NCBI GenBank assembly: GCA_002307035.1
Contig: DBTL01000156.1
Coordinates: 1-19,966, forward strand
From: Bacteroides sp. UBA1317
Lineage (GTDB): Bacteria; Bacteroidota; Bacteroidia; Bacteroidales; Bacteroidaceae
DNA: 19,966 bases
Direction: 5' to 3'
Positions within the stretch are counted from its first letter, which is position 1; every line of letters starts with the position of its first letter. Below, in pieces: positions 7,907 to 15,891 of this stretch. The translations under genes were made by a program, and so were the position numbers. The notes under the pieces are model-generated. The model made no database searches, had not been told where the DNA came from, and saw only the letters and a program-made list of their open reading frames with translations.

Positions 7907-10051
7907 TTAGTCTATTAATGCAAAGTCTAGTTGCTTTTTCTCTAAATTGGCACGAGCAACTTTGATTGTTATTGCATCTCCTAAGCTATATATACGGTTC
8001 TTGCGGCGTCCACGGAGACAATAGTTCTTCTCATCAAACTCATAGTAATCGTCTCCCAAATCGCGAACGGGAACCATGCCTTCACATTTGTTTTCGTTTA
8101 ACTCTACATAAAGTCCCCACTCGGTAACTCCTGAAATTACGCCATCATAGGTTTGTCCTACATGCTCACTCATGAATTCGACTTGCTTGTATTTAATCGA
8201 CGCACGTTCGGCATTAGCTGCAATCTGTTCCATACTGGAACTGTGATCGCACAATTCTTCGTATTTTGATTCAGATGCACTTCTTCCACCTTCCATATAT
8301 TTGGTGGCAAGGCGGTGTACCATCATATCAGGGTAACGGCGGATAGGAGAGGTAAAGTGCGTATAATAATCGAATGCCAATCCGTAGTGTCCAATGTTAT
8401 GGGTTGAGTAACGAGCTTTTTGCATGGCACGGATAGAGACGGTTTCGATAAGATTTTCTTCTTTCTTTCCTTGGATATCATCAAGTAAGTGATTAATGGA
8501 TTTGGACACATCACTTTTTGTGCCGGAAGTGCGTATCTTATAACCGAATCGGGCAATGAACTGCGCCAAATTATCCAATTTTTCAGGATCTGGTAAGTCG
8601 TGAATACGATACGGTAGTACTTTCGCTTTTTTGTCTTTTGGCACTCTGCCTATTTTCTCAGCTACCGTTCTATTTGCCAGTAGCATAAACTCTTCAACAA
8701 GCTTGTTAGAGTCTTTCGATTCTTTAAAGTATACACTCAATGGTTTACCTTTTTCGTCAATTTCGAACTTCACTTCATAGCGGTCAAAGTTGATGGCACC
8801 GGCTGAAAAGCGTTTTTGGCGGAGTGCTTTGGCGATAGTATCCATCATCAATACTTCGTCGCTAAAATCCCCCTGCTTGGTTTCTATAATCTGTTGCGCT
8901 TCCTCATACGTGAATCGACGATCCGATTCAATTACGGTATGAACTATTCTTGAATCTTTAACTTCTCCTTTTTCTGTAATGTCAAAAATAACGGAGTAAG
9001 CTAGTTTTTCTTCGTTAGGACGGAGTGAGCAGATAAAATTGCATAACCTCTCAGGAAGCATAGGTATGGTACGGTCTACCAGATAGACGGAGGTGGCTCG
9101 TTTTTGAGCCTCTTTATCAATGATACTATCTTCTTTTACATAGTGAGATACATCTGCAATATGCACCCCTACTTCCCACAAGTTGTCTTTTAGCTTCCGG
9201 ATGGAAAGTGCGTCGTCAAAGTCTTTGGCATCTTTCGGATCAATGGTAAAGGTCGTCACTTTGCGGAAGTCTTCGCGAAGGGCTATTTCTTCTTTAGATA
9301 TTTCTGCCGGAATATTGTCTGCAGCTTTTTCTACTGCCGAAGGATAAACATAAGGCAATCCGAACTCGGCTAAGATGGCGTGCATCTCAGTGGTATTGTC
9401 TCCGGCTTTGCCCAAGATGTCTACTACTTGCCCTATAGGATTTTTCGCTTTATCAGGCCATTCGGTCACTTTTACAATCGCCTTGTCACCTGTTTTTCCA
9501 CCTTTAAGTTTTTCTTTTGGGATAAAGATATCGTTGGCCAGTGTGCGGTTTTCAGTTACCAAAAAAGCATAGGAGTTAGCTACTTCAAGTGTTCCCACAA
9601 AAGTGTCATTGGCTCGTTGTAATATTTCAACTACTTCACCTTCAGCCTCATGGTTTTTTCGTTTGGCATAGAATGCAATGCGTACCTTATCTTTATTCAT
9701 GGCATGGGCCGAGTTGCGTTCAGCGATGAAAATAGGATCGCCACCTTCTTCCGGAATGAAAGAGTTTTTTCCATTACTTTTGCGGAAAAAAGTTCCTGTC
9801 ATCTCTGTCCCACGATCGTTTAGACGAAATTTACTTTTGTCAACTTCGGCGATATATTCTCCCTCTTTCAACTCATTGAGTATCTCAACACAGAGCATTT
9901 TCAGAGGATGCGTAGTTAGGCGTAGTTCCGAAAAGATATATTTTAAACTAAGTACTTCAGTAGATTTGGAGTGAAAGAAATTCATTAGCATATTAGCCAG
10001 ATCATTCTTTTTCATTCGTTTGCCGGCTTTTTTTTCTTTATTTTTTGCCAT
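7907..10051 (-). CDS. rnr: Ribonuclease R (RNB-family 3'-5' exoribonuclease)
   Basis: RNase R degrades structured RNA processively from the 3' end. The 714-residue protein shows, in order, a lysine-rich N-terminus, a winged-helix RNA-binding region (about 15-80), two cold-shock/OB domains (about 85-235), the RNB catalytic domain (about 258-600) and a C-terminal S1 domain (about 630-713). The catalytic acidic cluster is TIDPKDAKDFDDA (269-281), with Asp271, Asp277, Asp279 and Asp280. The HIADVSHYV and FTSPIRRYPD motifs of the family are present. Unlike E. coli RNase R it ends immediately after S1, without a basic C-terminal tail; the basic segment is at the N-terminus instead. A small flavoprotein gene follows after 9 bp. 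No convincing promoter was found upstream: TTACTTTG (10093-10086, minus strand) is only a near match. Confidence 0.96.
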   Translation of the reverse strand: MAKNKEKKAGKRMKKNDLANMLMNFFHSKSTEVLSLKYIFSELRLTTHPLKMLCVEILNELKEGEYIAEVDKSKFRLNDRGTEMTGTFFRKSNGKNSFIPEEGGDPIFIAERNSAHAMNKDKVRIAFYAKRKNHEAEGEVVEILQRANDTFVGTLEVANSYAFLVTENRTLANDIFIPKEKLKGGKTGDKAIVKVTEWPDKAKNPIGQVVDILGKAGDNTTEMHAILAEFGLPYVYPSAVEKAADNIPAEISKEEIALREDFRKVTTFTIDPKDAKDFDDALSIRKLKDNLWEVGVHIADVSHYVKEDSIIDKEAQKRATSVYLVDRTIPMLPERLCNFICSLRPNEEKLAYSVIFDITEKGEVKDSRIVHTVIESDRRFTYEEAQQIIETKQGDFSDEVLMMDTIAKALRQKRFSAGAINFDRYEVKFEIDEKGKPLSVYFKESKDSNKLVEEFMLLANRTVAEKIGRVPKDKKAKVLPYRIHDLPDPEKLDNLAQFIARFGYKIRTSGTKSDVSKSINHLLDDIQGKKEENLIETVSIRAMQKARYSTHNIGHYGLAFDYYTHFTSPIRRYPDMMVHRLATKYMEGGRSASESKYEELCDHSSSMEQIAANAERASIKYKQVEFMSEHVGQTYDGVISGVTEWGLYVELNENKCEGMVPVRDLGDDYYEFDEKNYCLRGRRKNRIYSLGDAITIKVARANLEKKQLDFALID

Positions 10052-10225
10052 GTGTATATTGTTTTAAATAAAATCATAGAACATACAAAGTAAACAAATA
10101 ATTGTTTTGGATGGTTCTGAAATTGCCTAAAACTTAGTTTTACATTGAAAATAATCACAAAATAGAAAAGGAAACTGATTTATATTTTATCTTTGTCGCT
10201 AATTCTGAAATTTAGAGGTTTGACT
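10052..10225. promoter_or_regulatory. Divergent intergenic region with a -7 element for the dehydrogenase gene
   Basis: This AT-rich 174-bp gap lies between rnr (leftward) and the dehydrogenase gene (rightward). On the plus strand TATCTTTG at 10188-10195 is an exact -7 TAnnTTTG match, placing transcription start near 10202 and leaving a leader of about 25 bases. No good -33 TTTG lies at the usual distance. An AGAGG at 10214-10218 gives a plausible ribosome-binding site for the ATG at 10226. The leftward promoter for rnr is not clear. Confidence 0.5.
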
Positions 10226-11236
10226 ATGAGCAGTATTTTAGTGACCGGGGCAAGCGGATTTATTGGAAGTTTTATAGTAGAAGAGGCTTTAAAAAAGCAG
10301 TTCTCAGTGTGGGCCGGTATTCGTTCTTCTAGTAGCAAAGAGTATCTTCAATATCAAAATTTGAATTTCATCGAATTGGATTTTTCTCACCTTAACAAAC
10401 TTCGGGACCAACTTTCTGCTTATAAAGAGACTCATAATGGAGGCTTCGATTATATCGTTCATTGTGCTGGGGCAACCAAATGTTTAAATCAAGAGGACTT
10501 TGAGAAGGTAAACTATTTGCAAACAAAATCTTTTGTGGACATGCTTGTAGAGCTTGATATGGTTCCTCGTCAATTTATACACATTAGTACTTTGAGCGTT
10601 TTTGGGCCCATTCGGGAGGGAGACTATTCTTCCATTCGGGAAGAAGATGCGGCGAAACCAAATACAGCTTATGGGCTTAGCAAGCTAAAAGCAGAACTTT
10701 ACATTCAAAGCGTGAAGGGATTTCCCTATGTGATCTATCGGCCGACAGGTGTTTATGGCCCGCGCGAGAAAGATTACTTTCTAATGGCAAAATCGATAAA
10801 GAAGCATCTCGACTTTTCAGTGGGTTTCAAAAGGCAAGACTTGACATTTATTTATGTGAAAGACATTGTGCAAGCTGTTTTCTTGGGAATAGAGAAAGAA
10901 ATTTCTCGTCGTGTCTACTTTTTATCTGATGGAAAGGTCTATAAAAGCCGTACTTTTTCCGATTTGATACAAAAAGAATTAGATGTTTCTTTTGTAATAC
11001 ATCTAAAATGCCCGTTAATTATTTTAAAAGTTATATCTTTGTTCGCTGAAAATTTGGCGTCTTTCTCAGGCAAGAGCAGTACGCTGAATTCGGACAAATT
11101 TAAAATAATGAAACAAAGAAACTGGCAATGTGATATTACTCCGGCCATCAATGAATTAGGGTTTAGACCTCAATATGATTTGGAGAAGGGCGTCAAAGAA
11201 ACAATTGCTTGGTACAAGAAAGAAGGATGGCTCTAA
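10226..11236 (+). CDS. Extended SDR / NAD(P)-dependent epimerase-dehydratase-like protein, possible lipid reductase
   Basis: This is a 336-residue extended short-chain dehydrogenase. The nucleotide-binding motif is TGASGFIG (7-14). The catalytic residues are Ser121 (HISTLSVFG) and YGLSK with Tyr149 and Lys153. YRPTGVYGPRE (171-181) is the usual extended-SDR segment before the substrate-binding part. A longer frame starting on TTG at 10193 is rejected because that TTG lies within a -7 promoter element; the ATG at 10226 has an AGAGG ahead of it. The stop overlaps the start of a PAP2-like gene by 10 bp, so the two are coupled. Members of this superfamily act on nucleotide sugars, flavonoids, sterols or 3-ketosphinganine. 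The partner suggests a lipid substrate, possibly a CerR/BT_0972-like 3-ketosphinganine reductase, but this is inference. Confidence 0.85.
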   Translation: MSSILVTGASGFIGSFIVEEALKKQFSVWAGIRSSSSKEYLQYQNLNFIELDFSHLNKLRDQLSAYKETHNGGFDYIVHCAGATKCLNQEDFEKVNYLQTKSFVDMLVELDMVPRQFIHISTLSVFGPIREGDYSSIREEDAAKPNTAYGLSKLKAELYIQSVKGFPYVIYRPTGVYGPREKDYFLMAKSIKKHLDFSVGFKRQDLTFIYVKDIVQAVFLGIEKEISRRVYFLSDGKVYKSRTFSDLIQKELDVSFVIHLKCPLIILKVISLFAENLASFSGKSSTLNSDKFKIMKQRNWQCDITPAINELGFRPQYDLEKGVKETIAWYKKEGWL

Positions 11237-12192
11237 ACTTATTTAAAAGAGTAGACACCCGCAAAGGGTTGTTTGCTGTAGAGAAGGTTACGCTCATATA
11301 CAATTTGTTAACCTCAATTTTGATACTTTTCATGTTTCAACGGATGGATCATCCGTTGATAATGCTGCGAGATAGGGCGGTAATAGCCGGCGCTACTTTC
11401 CTGTTAATGTATCTCTACCGATTGGCGCCGTGTAAGTTTACTGCTTTCGTGCGTATGGCTATTCAGATGAGTTTGCTCTCTTATTGGTATCCGGATACGT
11501 TTGAATTTAACCGATTCTTCCCAAATCTCGATCATCTGTTTGCCTCTGCCGAACAATGGATTTTTAGTTGTCAGCCCGCAGTGTTATTCAGCTATTATCT
11601 TCCTCAAATGTGGGTCAGTGAACCATTTAATCTTGGATACTTTTCTTACTACCCCATGATTTTAGTTGTGGCCATGTTTTATTTCATTTTCAAGTTTGAA
11701 CTGTTTGAGAAATTCTCTTTTATACTTGTCACTACGTTCTTTATTTACTACCTGATTTATATCTTTCTTCCTGTAGCTGGTCCTCAATTTTATTTTCCGG
11801 CTATAGGCGCAGATAAAGTTGCTATAGCCGATTTTCCGGCTATAGGCGATTATTTTAATCATCACGTCGAGCTACTTCCCGGCCCAGGCTACGCTCATGG
11901 CTTTTTCTATGATTTGGTAGAAGGTTCGCAGCAAGTGGGAGAGCGCCCTACGGCTGCTTTTCCTAGTTCTCATGTGGGAATTTCTACCTTGCTGATGATC
12001 TTTGCGTGGCGTGGAAGTAAAAGACTATTTGCTTTTCTTATTCCATTTTATCTTTTGCTCTGTGGTGCTACCGTCTATATTCAAGCGCATTATCTGATAG
12101 ATGCTATTGCAGGTTTCTTCTCGGCCTTTATCTTGTATGTACTAGTCACTAAAATGTATAAGAGGTGGTTTGCAGTTCCTATGTTTAAGTAG
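11227..12192 (+). CDS. PAP2/AUR1-like integral membrane phosphatase or phosphotransferase
   Basis: This is a 321-residue multi-pass membrane protein with about six or more hydrophobic helices (around 22-37, 50-65, 142-157, 163-182, 250-262, 267-284, 294-308). The phosphatase-type motifs are AFPSSHVG (244-251, His249) and HYLIDAIAG (288-296, His288 and Asp292). The first PAP2 motif (KxxxxxxRP) is not evident. GPQFYFP before the catalytic part resembles the PAP2_3/inositol phosphorylceramide synthase branch. It therefore probably transfers or removes a phospho-headgroup on a lipid at the membrane. The ATG at 11227 is preferred over a TTG at 11209: it has a purine-rich GAAAGAAGG just upstream and overlaps the dehydrogenase stop by 10 bp. 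Residues 190-194 and 203-207 repeat FPAIG, reflecting a DNA duplication. Function is unproven. Confidence 0.82.
   Translation: MALNLFKRVDTRKGLFAVEKVTLIYNLLTSILILFMFQRMDHPLIMLRDRAVIAGATFLLMYLYRLAPCKFTAFVRMAIQMSLLSYWYPDTFEFNRFFPNLDHLFASAEQWIFSCQPAVLFSYYLPQMWVSEPFNLGYFSYYPMILVVAMFYFIFKFELFEKFSFILVTTFFIYYLIYIFLPVAGPQFYFPAIGADKVAIADFPAIGDYFNHHVELLPGPGYAHGFFYDLVEGSQQVGERPTAAFPSSHVGISTLLMIFAWRGSKRLFAFLIPFYLLLCGATVYIQAHYLIDAIAGFFSAFILYVLVTKMYKRWFAVPMFK
11792..11848 (+). repeat. Pair of 18-bp direct repeats inside the PAP2-like gene
   Basis: ATTTTCCGGCTATAGGCG occurs at 11792-11809 and again, identical, at 11831-11848. The period is 39 bp, exactly 13 codons, so the frame is kept and FPAIG is repeated in the protein. 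The segment between them includes GCTATAGCC, a related inverted motif. It looks like a local in-frame duplication in a loop before the catalytic motif. Confidence 0.8.
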
Positions 12193-12212
12193 ATAAAGTG
12201 CAGTTTATATGG

Positions 12213-12267
12213 CTTAAATATTAAAAGCCCTCTCAAGAATTTCCTGAGAGGGCTTTTAATATTTAAG
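12213..12267. terminator. Strong bidirectional hairpin terminator
   Basis: The arms 12213-12235 and 12245-12267 are perfect inverted repeats of 23 bp around a 9-base loop. A GC-rich core (AGCCCTCTCA and its complement) is followed on both strands by a T-rich arm (CTTTTAATATTT). It lies between the convergent PAP2-like gene (stop at 12192) and the secreted-protein gene (stop at 12293) and should end both transcripts. Confidence 0.92.
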
Positions 12268-12292
12268 TTAATGTGTTGCTGGAATCTCTCTA

Positions 12293-12865
12293 TTATTTTA
12301 GCATGTCGAGTGATTTGTAAATAGAGTAAGCCCAGAAATTACGGAGTCCAAAACCACGAGCTTTACCATTTACAGGGCGTACGTCGATAATCTCTTTGGA
12401 TTCCAAATTGAAGAATACAGTTTGGTAAGTTGCTCTATCATCGGCTTTATTTAATAATTCAGCTACAAATATCATTCCGATACCTTCTTCTTTCTCAATA
12501 GGAAGAGATTGAATTGCTTGCTTGATTTGTTGCTCATCTAGTGCATACTGTTTGTTTGTAGTCATTAGCTCACTAGAGTTAATTTTAGGATTTAATTGAT
12601 TGACAGCATCAAGAGATATCTCGCTAATTTCTTTTTTGATTCTTTTTCCAACATCATATTTTTTTGCTTCAATAATAAATAATGCATTGATTTTATTAAA
12701 GGCAACCTTAAATTGTTCAGGTGTTTCAGCGGCACCATACACTTTGGCATGAGAATAATCAATGCCGAAGAACTTAATAACTTTAGCTTCTTTTACAAGG
12801 TCTTTGTTTTGGCCCATACAGAGTAAATTGCTTGTCAGGAACAATAATAAAAATAGTTTTTTCAT
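12293..12865 (-). CDS. Secreted protein of unknown function
   Basis: I do not recognise this 190-residue protein. It begins MKKLFLLLFLTSNLLCMGQN, a typical signal peptide with cleavage probably near residue 18-20, so it should be periplasmic or outer-surface. The Cys in LLC does not sit in a good lipobox. The rest is soluble and mixed alpha/beta with many K and E residues; one segment, GIDYSHAKVYGAAETPEQF, looks like a conserved N-terminal domain start. No catalytic motif is evident. It follows the PaaK-like ligase gene after a 57-bp AT-rich gap but has its own predicted promoter there. It may therefore be an independent gene rather than the last member of the biosynthetic operon. It ends at a strong terminator. 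Confidence 0.8.
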   Translation of the reverse strand: MKKLFLLLFLTSNLLCMGQNKDLVKEAKVIKFFGIDYSHAKVYGAAETPEQFKVAFNKINALFIIEAKKYDVGKRIKKEISEISLDAVNQLNPKINSSELMTTNKQYALDEQQIKQAIQSLPIEKEEGIGMIFVAELLNKADDRATYQTVFFNLESKEIIDVRPVNGKARGFGLRNFWAYSIYKSLDMLK

Positions 12866-12906
12866 ACTGCTTAATTTTTTAATTAATGTTTAATTTTTGA
12901 CTATTA

Positions 12907-12937
12907 CAAAATTATAAATAAATTATCGTAAATCAAT
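12907..12937 (-). promoter_or_regulatory. Predicted Bacteroides-type promoter for the secreted-protein gene
   Basis: On the minus strand TAATTTTG (12914-12907) fits the -7 consensus TAnnTTTG exactly. ATTG (12937-12934) is a 3-of-4 -33 match with a 19-base spacer and lies inside the end of the ligase gene. Transcription would start near 12900, giving a leader of about 35 bases. The gap holds no hairpin terminator for the upstream operon. Confidence 0.5.
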
Positions 12938-14218
12938 GAATTTGATTGCTTTTCGACTCATTGGAGGCATCTGTAATTTAGAAATATATTCCGCTGGTTC
13001 AAAATTGATGGCGGGGGCAACTCGTACTTTGGAGCGGAACAAGTCTTTTATTTCTTTTGCAAACACATCACTTTTATCTTCACTACCTATTCGCACCAAA
13101 ATTTCATCTGTGCCAATTTCATTGGTATAAACCTCAACGATGTAATTTTTTACGTGAGGAATATTGTCTAGAATGTCAAAAAGTGCAGGTGGATAAAGAG
13201 TTGTGCCTTTATACTTTATCATTTGTCCCTTACGCCCCAACACAGAACTGAGTCGGATTGTGTTTCGTCCGCAAGCGCATGGTTCACTATAATGGTAACA
13301 GATATCGCCTGTCTTGAAGCGGAGTAAAGGCATGCCTTTTACTCCTAGAGTGGTAATGGTAACTTCACCGGCTTCACCTTCTTTCACTGGTTGGTTATCA
13401 TCGTCTAAAAATTCTACTATTATCAATTCCGGTTGCAGGTGCCCACCTTGAAATTCATTGCATTCGGTGAAAGAGGATTGCATTTCTGTTGATGCATACG
13501 TCGAATACAGTTTTAGTGCTTGCCATTTATTTTGTATTCTCCGGCCGAGAGTATTTAGAGTAAAATCAGGATTGCGTAAGGCTTCGCCAATGCAAATGCA
13601 TTTATTTAAGGTGGAATCGTTGTAGTCTACGCCATTCTTTTCAGCGAATTCTATTAACTTAATGAGAAAGGAGGGAACAACCATTCCGCAGGTGGGATGA
13701 ATTCGATGTATGGTGTCCCATTGTAACTCAGGAATTCCATTTCCTACACGGGCTACCCCCATTCCCAGCTCTCTGGCTCCCATGTAGTAAGCCAAGCCTG
13801 CCATGAAACGCCGATCGATGGTCGTCATAAGTTGTAGTATGTCGTGCTTGCTACAGCCGGCAGTGTTGTATGAGAGGTATTCATTGTAAGCCAGTCGATC
13901 AAGATCTTCGGAAGTTAAAACAAACGTAACCGGATCACCTAGCGTGCCCGAGGTGGTGACGTAGTCAATTATATGATCTTTACTGACACATATGAAATCA
14001 TCATTGTACAGTTGGAGGTCTGTTTTTGTTGTAATTGGAATTTGTTGCAAATCTTCAATAGTCTTTATCTTAGTTATATCAATATGATGCTTTCTGAACA
14101 TCGATTGATAGAACTTTGAATGTGCTTGCAGGTATGCCATTGCTTCGGAAAGTCTGGCTTCCTGATACAGTTTTATCTCTGCCGGAGAGCTAAACTGAAT
14201 TTTCTGATTCTTATCCAT
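12923..14218 (-). CDS. PaaK-like acyl-adenylate-forming ligase (aryl-acid activation type)
   Basis: This ANL-superfamily enzyme resembles phenylacetate-CoA ligase; it should adenylate a carboxylic acid and load it on CoA or a carrier protein. The 431-residue length is normal for PaaK. Visible motifs are the P-loop TTSGTLGDP (88-96), YSTYASTEM (238-246), TGD (303-305) and a C-terminal SRKAIKFIDLR holding the candidate catalytic lysines Lys423 and Lys426. Cys253, His260, Cys314 and Cys316 (ECNEFQGGH and PCACGR) look like a zinc site, as in some PaaK-type enzymes. It is separated by only 5 bp from the C45-type enzyme gene and is the last gene of the biosynthetic run. No phenylacetate catabolic genes are nearby, so activation of an aryl or fatty acid starter for a polyene-type lipid is more likely. 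The substrate is unknown. Confidence 0.88.
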   Translation of the reverse strand: MDKNQKIQFSSPAEIKLYQEARLSEAMAYLQAHSKFYQSMFRKHHIDITKIKTIEDLQQIPITTKTDLQLYNDDFICVSKDHIIDYVTTSGTLGDPVTFVLTSEDLDRLAYNEYLSYNTAGCSKHDILQLMTTIDRRFMAGLAYYMGARELGMGVARVGNGIPELQWDTIHRIHPTCGMVVPSFLIKLIEFAEKNGVDYNDSTLNKCICIGEALRNPDFTLNTLGRRIQNKWQALKLYSTYASTEMQSSFTECNEFQGGHLQPELIIVEFLDDDNQPVKEGEAGEVTITTLGVKGMPLLRFKTGDICYHYSEPCACGRNTIRLSSVLGRKGQMIKYKGTTLYPPALFDILDNIPHVKNYIVEVYTNEIGTDEILVRIGSEDKSDVFAKEIKDLFRSKVRVAPAINFEPAEYISKLQMPPMSRKAIKFIDLR

Positions 14219-14223
14219 AATAT

Positions 14224-15891
14224 CTATTGATTTTTATTGATTTTCTCTTGAATGCGCTCTTTCTCACCAAGTTTGGGTATTGGCATAGTTAATGCTTTTC
14301 TCCAGTGCATCAGAGCTTTAGAGTTCTGATGTATCGCCAGGTAATAATCTCCTAAAACCTCATGGACATAATAAAAAGTAGGATTGGATGATTCGTACGT
14401 TTTCAAGATATGTTCATTCATCTTTTCTTTTCGTGCTATTTTTTTTCGGATAAGGGGAGTGAGCCTTTTATAAATTAATAGCTGTTTGAATTCTGGCTGG
14501 TAAATGAAAGGATCTTCAGCGATGGTTAGCTCTTGCGTACATATTTCATGTTCGAAATCGACGCTATCACTAAATATTTTGCTTAGATCGTATGCAACAT
14601 ATTTTCCACATTGCCAAGGAGAAGTTGAGACCCACATTAACCTTTTCTCTGGCTTGAAGATGACGGAATGGTGTGAAATGAATTGGTTCATGGCCATTTC
14701 ATTAGTCAAACCTAAATCAGTATCATGCAATCCTTTTCGGTTACGTAAAATGGCAGCAGCCTTATTTGCATCAATAGGGCTGTTCTCTTTTAGCAATTCA
14801 TCTAGGCGGTTAAAACGATATTGACTGTCTGATGTACGGATGTTTTCCAAATTCTGTTCATCGTGGCTGAATGCTTCTGATTGATAATGGTTGGTGCAGA
14901 TTAGCTGGTGCCCATTACCGGTGAAAAGAGCGATCTTTTCCGGTGATTTCTCTATAATCGCCGCTCTGCCATCTTTTGCGGAACCTATCAAAATAGATTC
15001 TGATACAAATGTTTTTCTTTTTTTTGCAATAGTATATGCTTCGTCTATCGTTGAGGCATACTGAAGAATTTCTCTTGTTAAAATCGAGATAGGGGTTGCC
15101 GATGCTGTAGGCATATTAGATTTAGCAGCATTAATGGTTACTGTTAAACCTGTTTCGTTCATGCCAGAGAGTACACCTATCATTCCGGGCCATCCAACAG
15201 AGGCAAATTTATACCCTTTTTCCGGATTATAGAAAGCAACTTGTTTGTTACGAGCAAAATTATCACCAACATAAAAATCGAAATTGCGACCGATAATGAG
15301 GGAAGTATCTGCACTGTTTTCTCCCCAAGAAGCGAAAGAGCTACATCCTACAAGCATGTAATCTTGCATCGCATGCCCTAAATCATGGGCAGAATGGTAG
15401 TTAAGCTGTCGTTCATATCCTGTGCCGATAAAATTAAACTCGTCTGTGCAAGATAGAGAGATACCATAAATCTCGTCACGGAATTCTTCTTCGATGTTTT
15501 TTCCTAAGTTTCGGTTAAAGAGGACAATGAAAAAGCGTAGAAACTTGAGATAGCTATCAGAAGGTATAATTTCTTTGATCTGATCTACAAATACTTTCTC
15601 TTGATAGTAGAGCAAGTCTGAAGATAATTTTCCAATAGCTTCTCCCCGTTCAAAAGCGTTGCCGTGAACTTTCAATTCCCATAATCCACTTTTGCTATGC
15701 CGTAGAAAGTTACCTCTATATGCTCGAAGGCTGTCTTTTGTAATCACTTGTTCAGTTGACGTTGAAACATAGTGTGGTGTTAGCATATCGGCCGAATAGT
15801 ACAAATAGCCTATGAAAAGGGATATAGCAATAATGAATGCCAAGAACGTGATGGCTGTATATTTGAATATTTTCTTTATTGTTTTAAGCAT
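14224..15891 (-). CDS. Membrane-anchored C45-type Ntn acyltransferase/hydrolase
   Basis: This is a 555-residue protein with one N-terminal membrane helix (about 12-31), so the body is probably periplasmic. The central domain matches the C45/acyl-CoA:6-APA acyltransferase-like Ntn fold. In this family an internal Gly-Cys bond is cut autocatalytically to expose a nucleophilic cysteine; here the candidate is Cys183 in VGCSSFASWG, followed by the typical IIGRNFDFY strand (200-207) and the GMNETGLTVTINAAKS segment. The C-terminal part (about 500-550) has a TPR-like helical repeat (LGDYYLAIHQNSKALMHWRKAL). The start overlaps the desaturase stop by 8 bp, with AAGGTAGGAA upstream of the ATG, which implies translational coupling. 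It could transfer or hydrolyse an acyl or amide group on the cluster product. Family membership is fairly sure; the reaction is unknown. Confidence 0.85.
   Translation of the reverse strand: MLKTIKKIFKYTAITFLAFIIAISLFIGYLYYSADMLTPHYVSTSTEQVITKDSLRAYRGNFLRHSKSGLWELKVHGNAFERGEAIGKLSSDLLYYQEKVFVDQIKEIIPSDSYLKFLRFFIVLFNRNLGKNIEEEFRDEIYGISLSCTDEFNFIGTGYERQLNYHSAHDLGHAMQDYMLVGCSSFASWGENSADTSLIIGRNFDFYVGDNFARNKQVAFYNPEKGYKFASVGWPGMIGVLSGMNETGLTVTINAAKSNMPTASATPISILTREILQYASTIDEAYTIAKKRKTFVSESILIGSAKDGRAAIIEKSPEKIALFTGNGHQLICTNHYQSEAFSHDEQNLENIRTSDSQYRFNRLDELLKENSPIDANKAAAILRNRKGLHDTDLGLTNEMAMNQFISHHSVIFKPEKRLMWVSTSPWQCGKYVAYDLSKIFSDSVDFEHEICTQELTIAEDPFIYQPEFKQLLIYKRLTPLIRKKIARKEKMNEHILKTYESSNPTFYYVHEVLGDYYLAIHQNSKALMHWRKALTMPIPKLGEKERIQEKINKNQ

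Noticed and set aside
10086..10093. Promoter for rnr (TTACTTTG on the minus strand)
   Set aside because: It misses the conserved A of TAnnTTTG and has no -33 element at the right distance; kept only as a weak possibility.
10193..10225. TTG start for the dehydrogenase gene
   Set aside because: The TTG is the end of the -7 promoter element TATCTTTG. The ATG at 10226 has a ribosome-binding site and begins directly with the MSSILVTGASGFIG fold.
12809..12865. Lipoprotein signal on the 190-residue secreted protein
   Set aside because: The only Cys (in SNLLC) lacks a small residue at -1, so it does not fit a lipobox; an ordinary signal peptide fits better.
12923..14218. Phenylacetate catabolism role for the PaaK-like ligase
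   Set aside because: No paa oxygenase, isomerase or hydrolase genes are nearby; the neighbours are biosynthetic and export genes.
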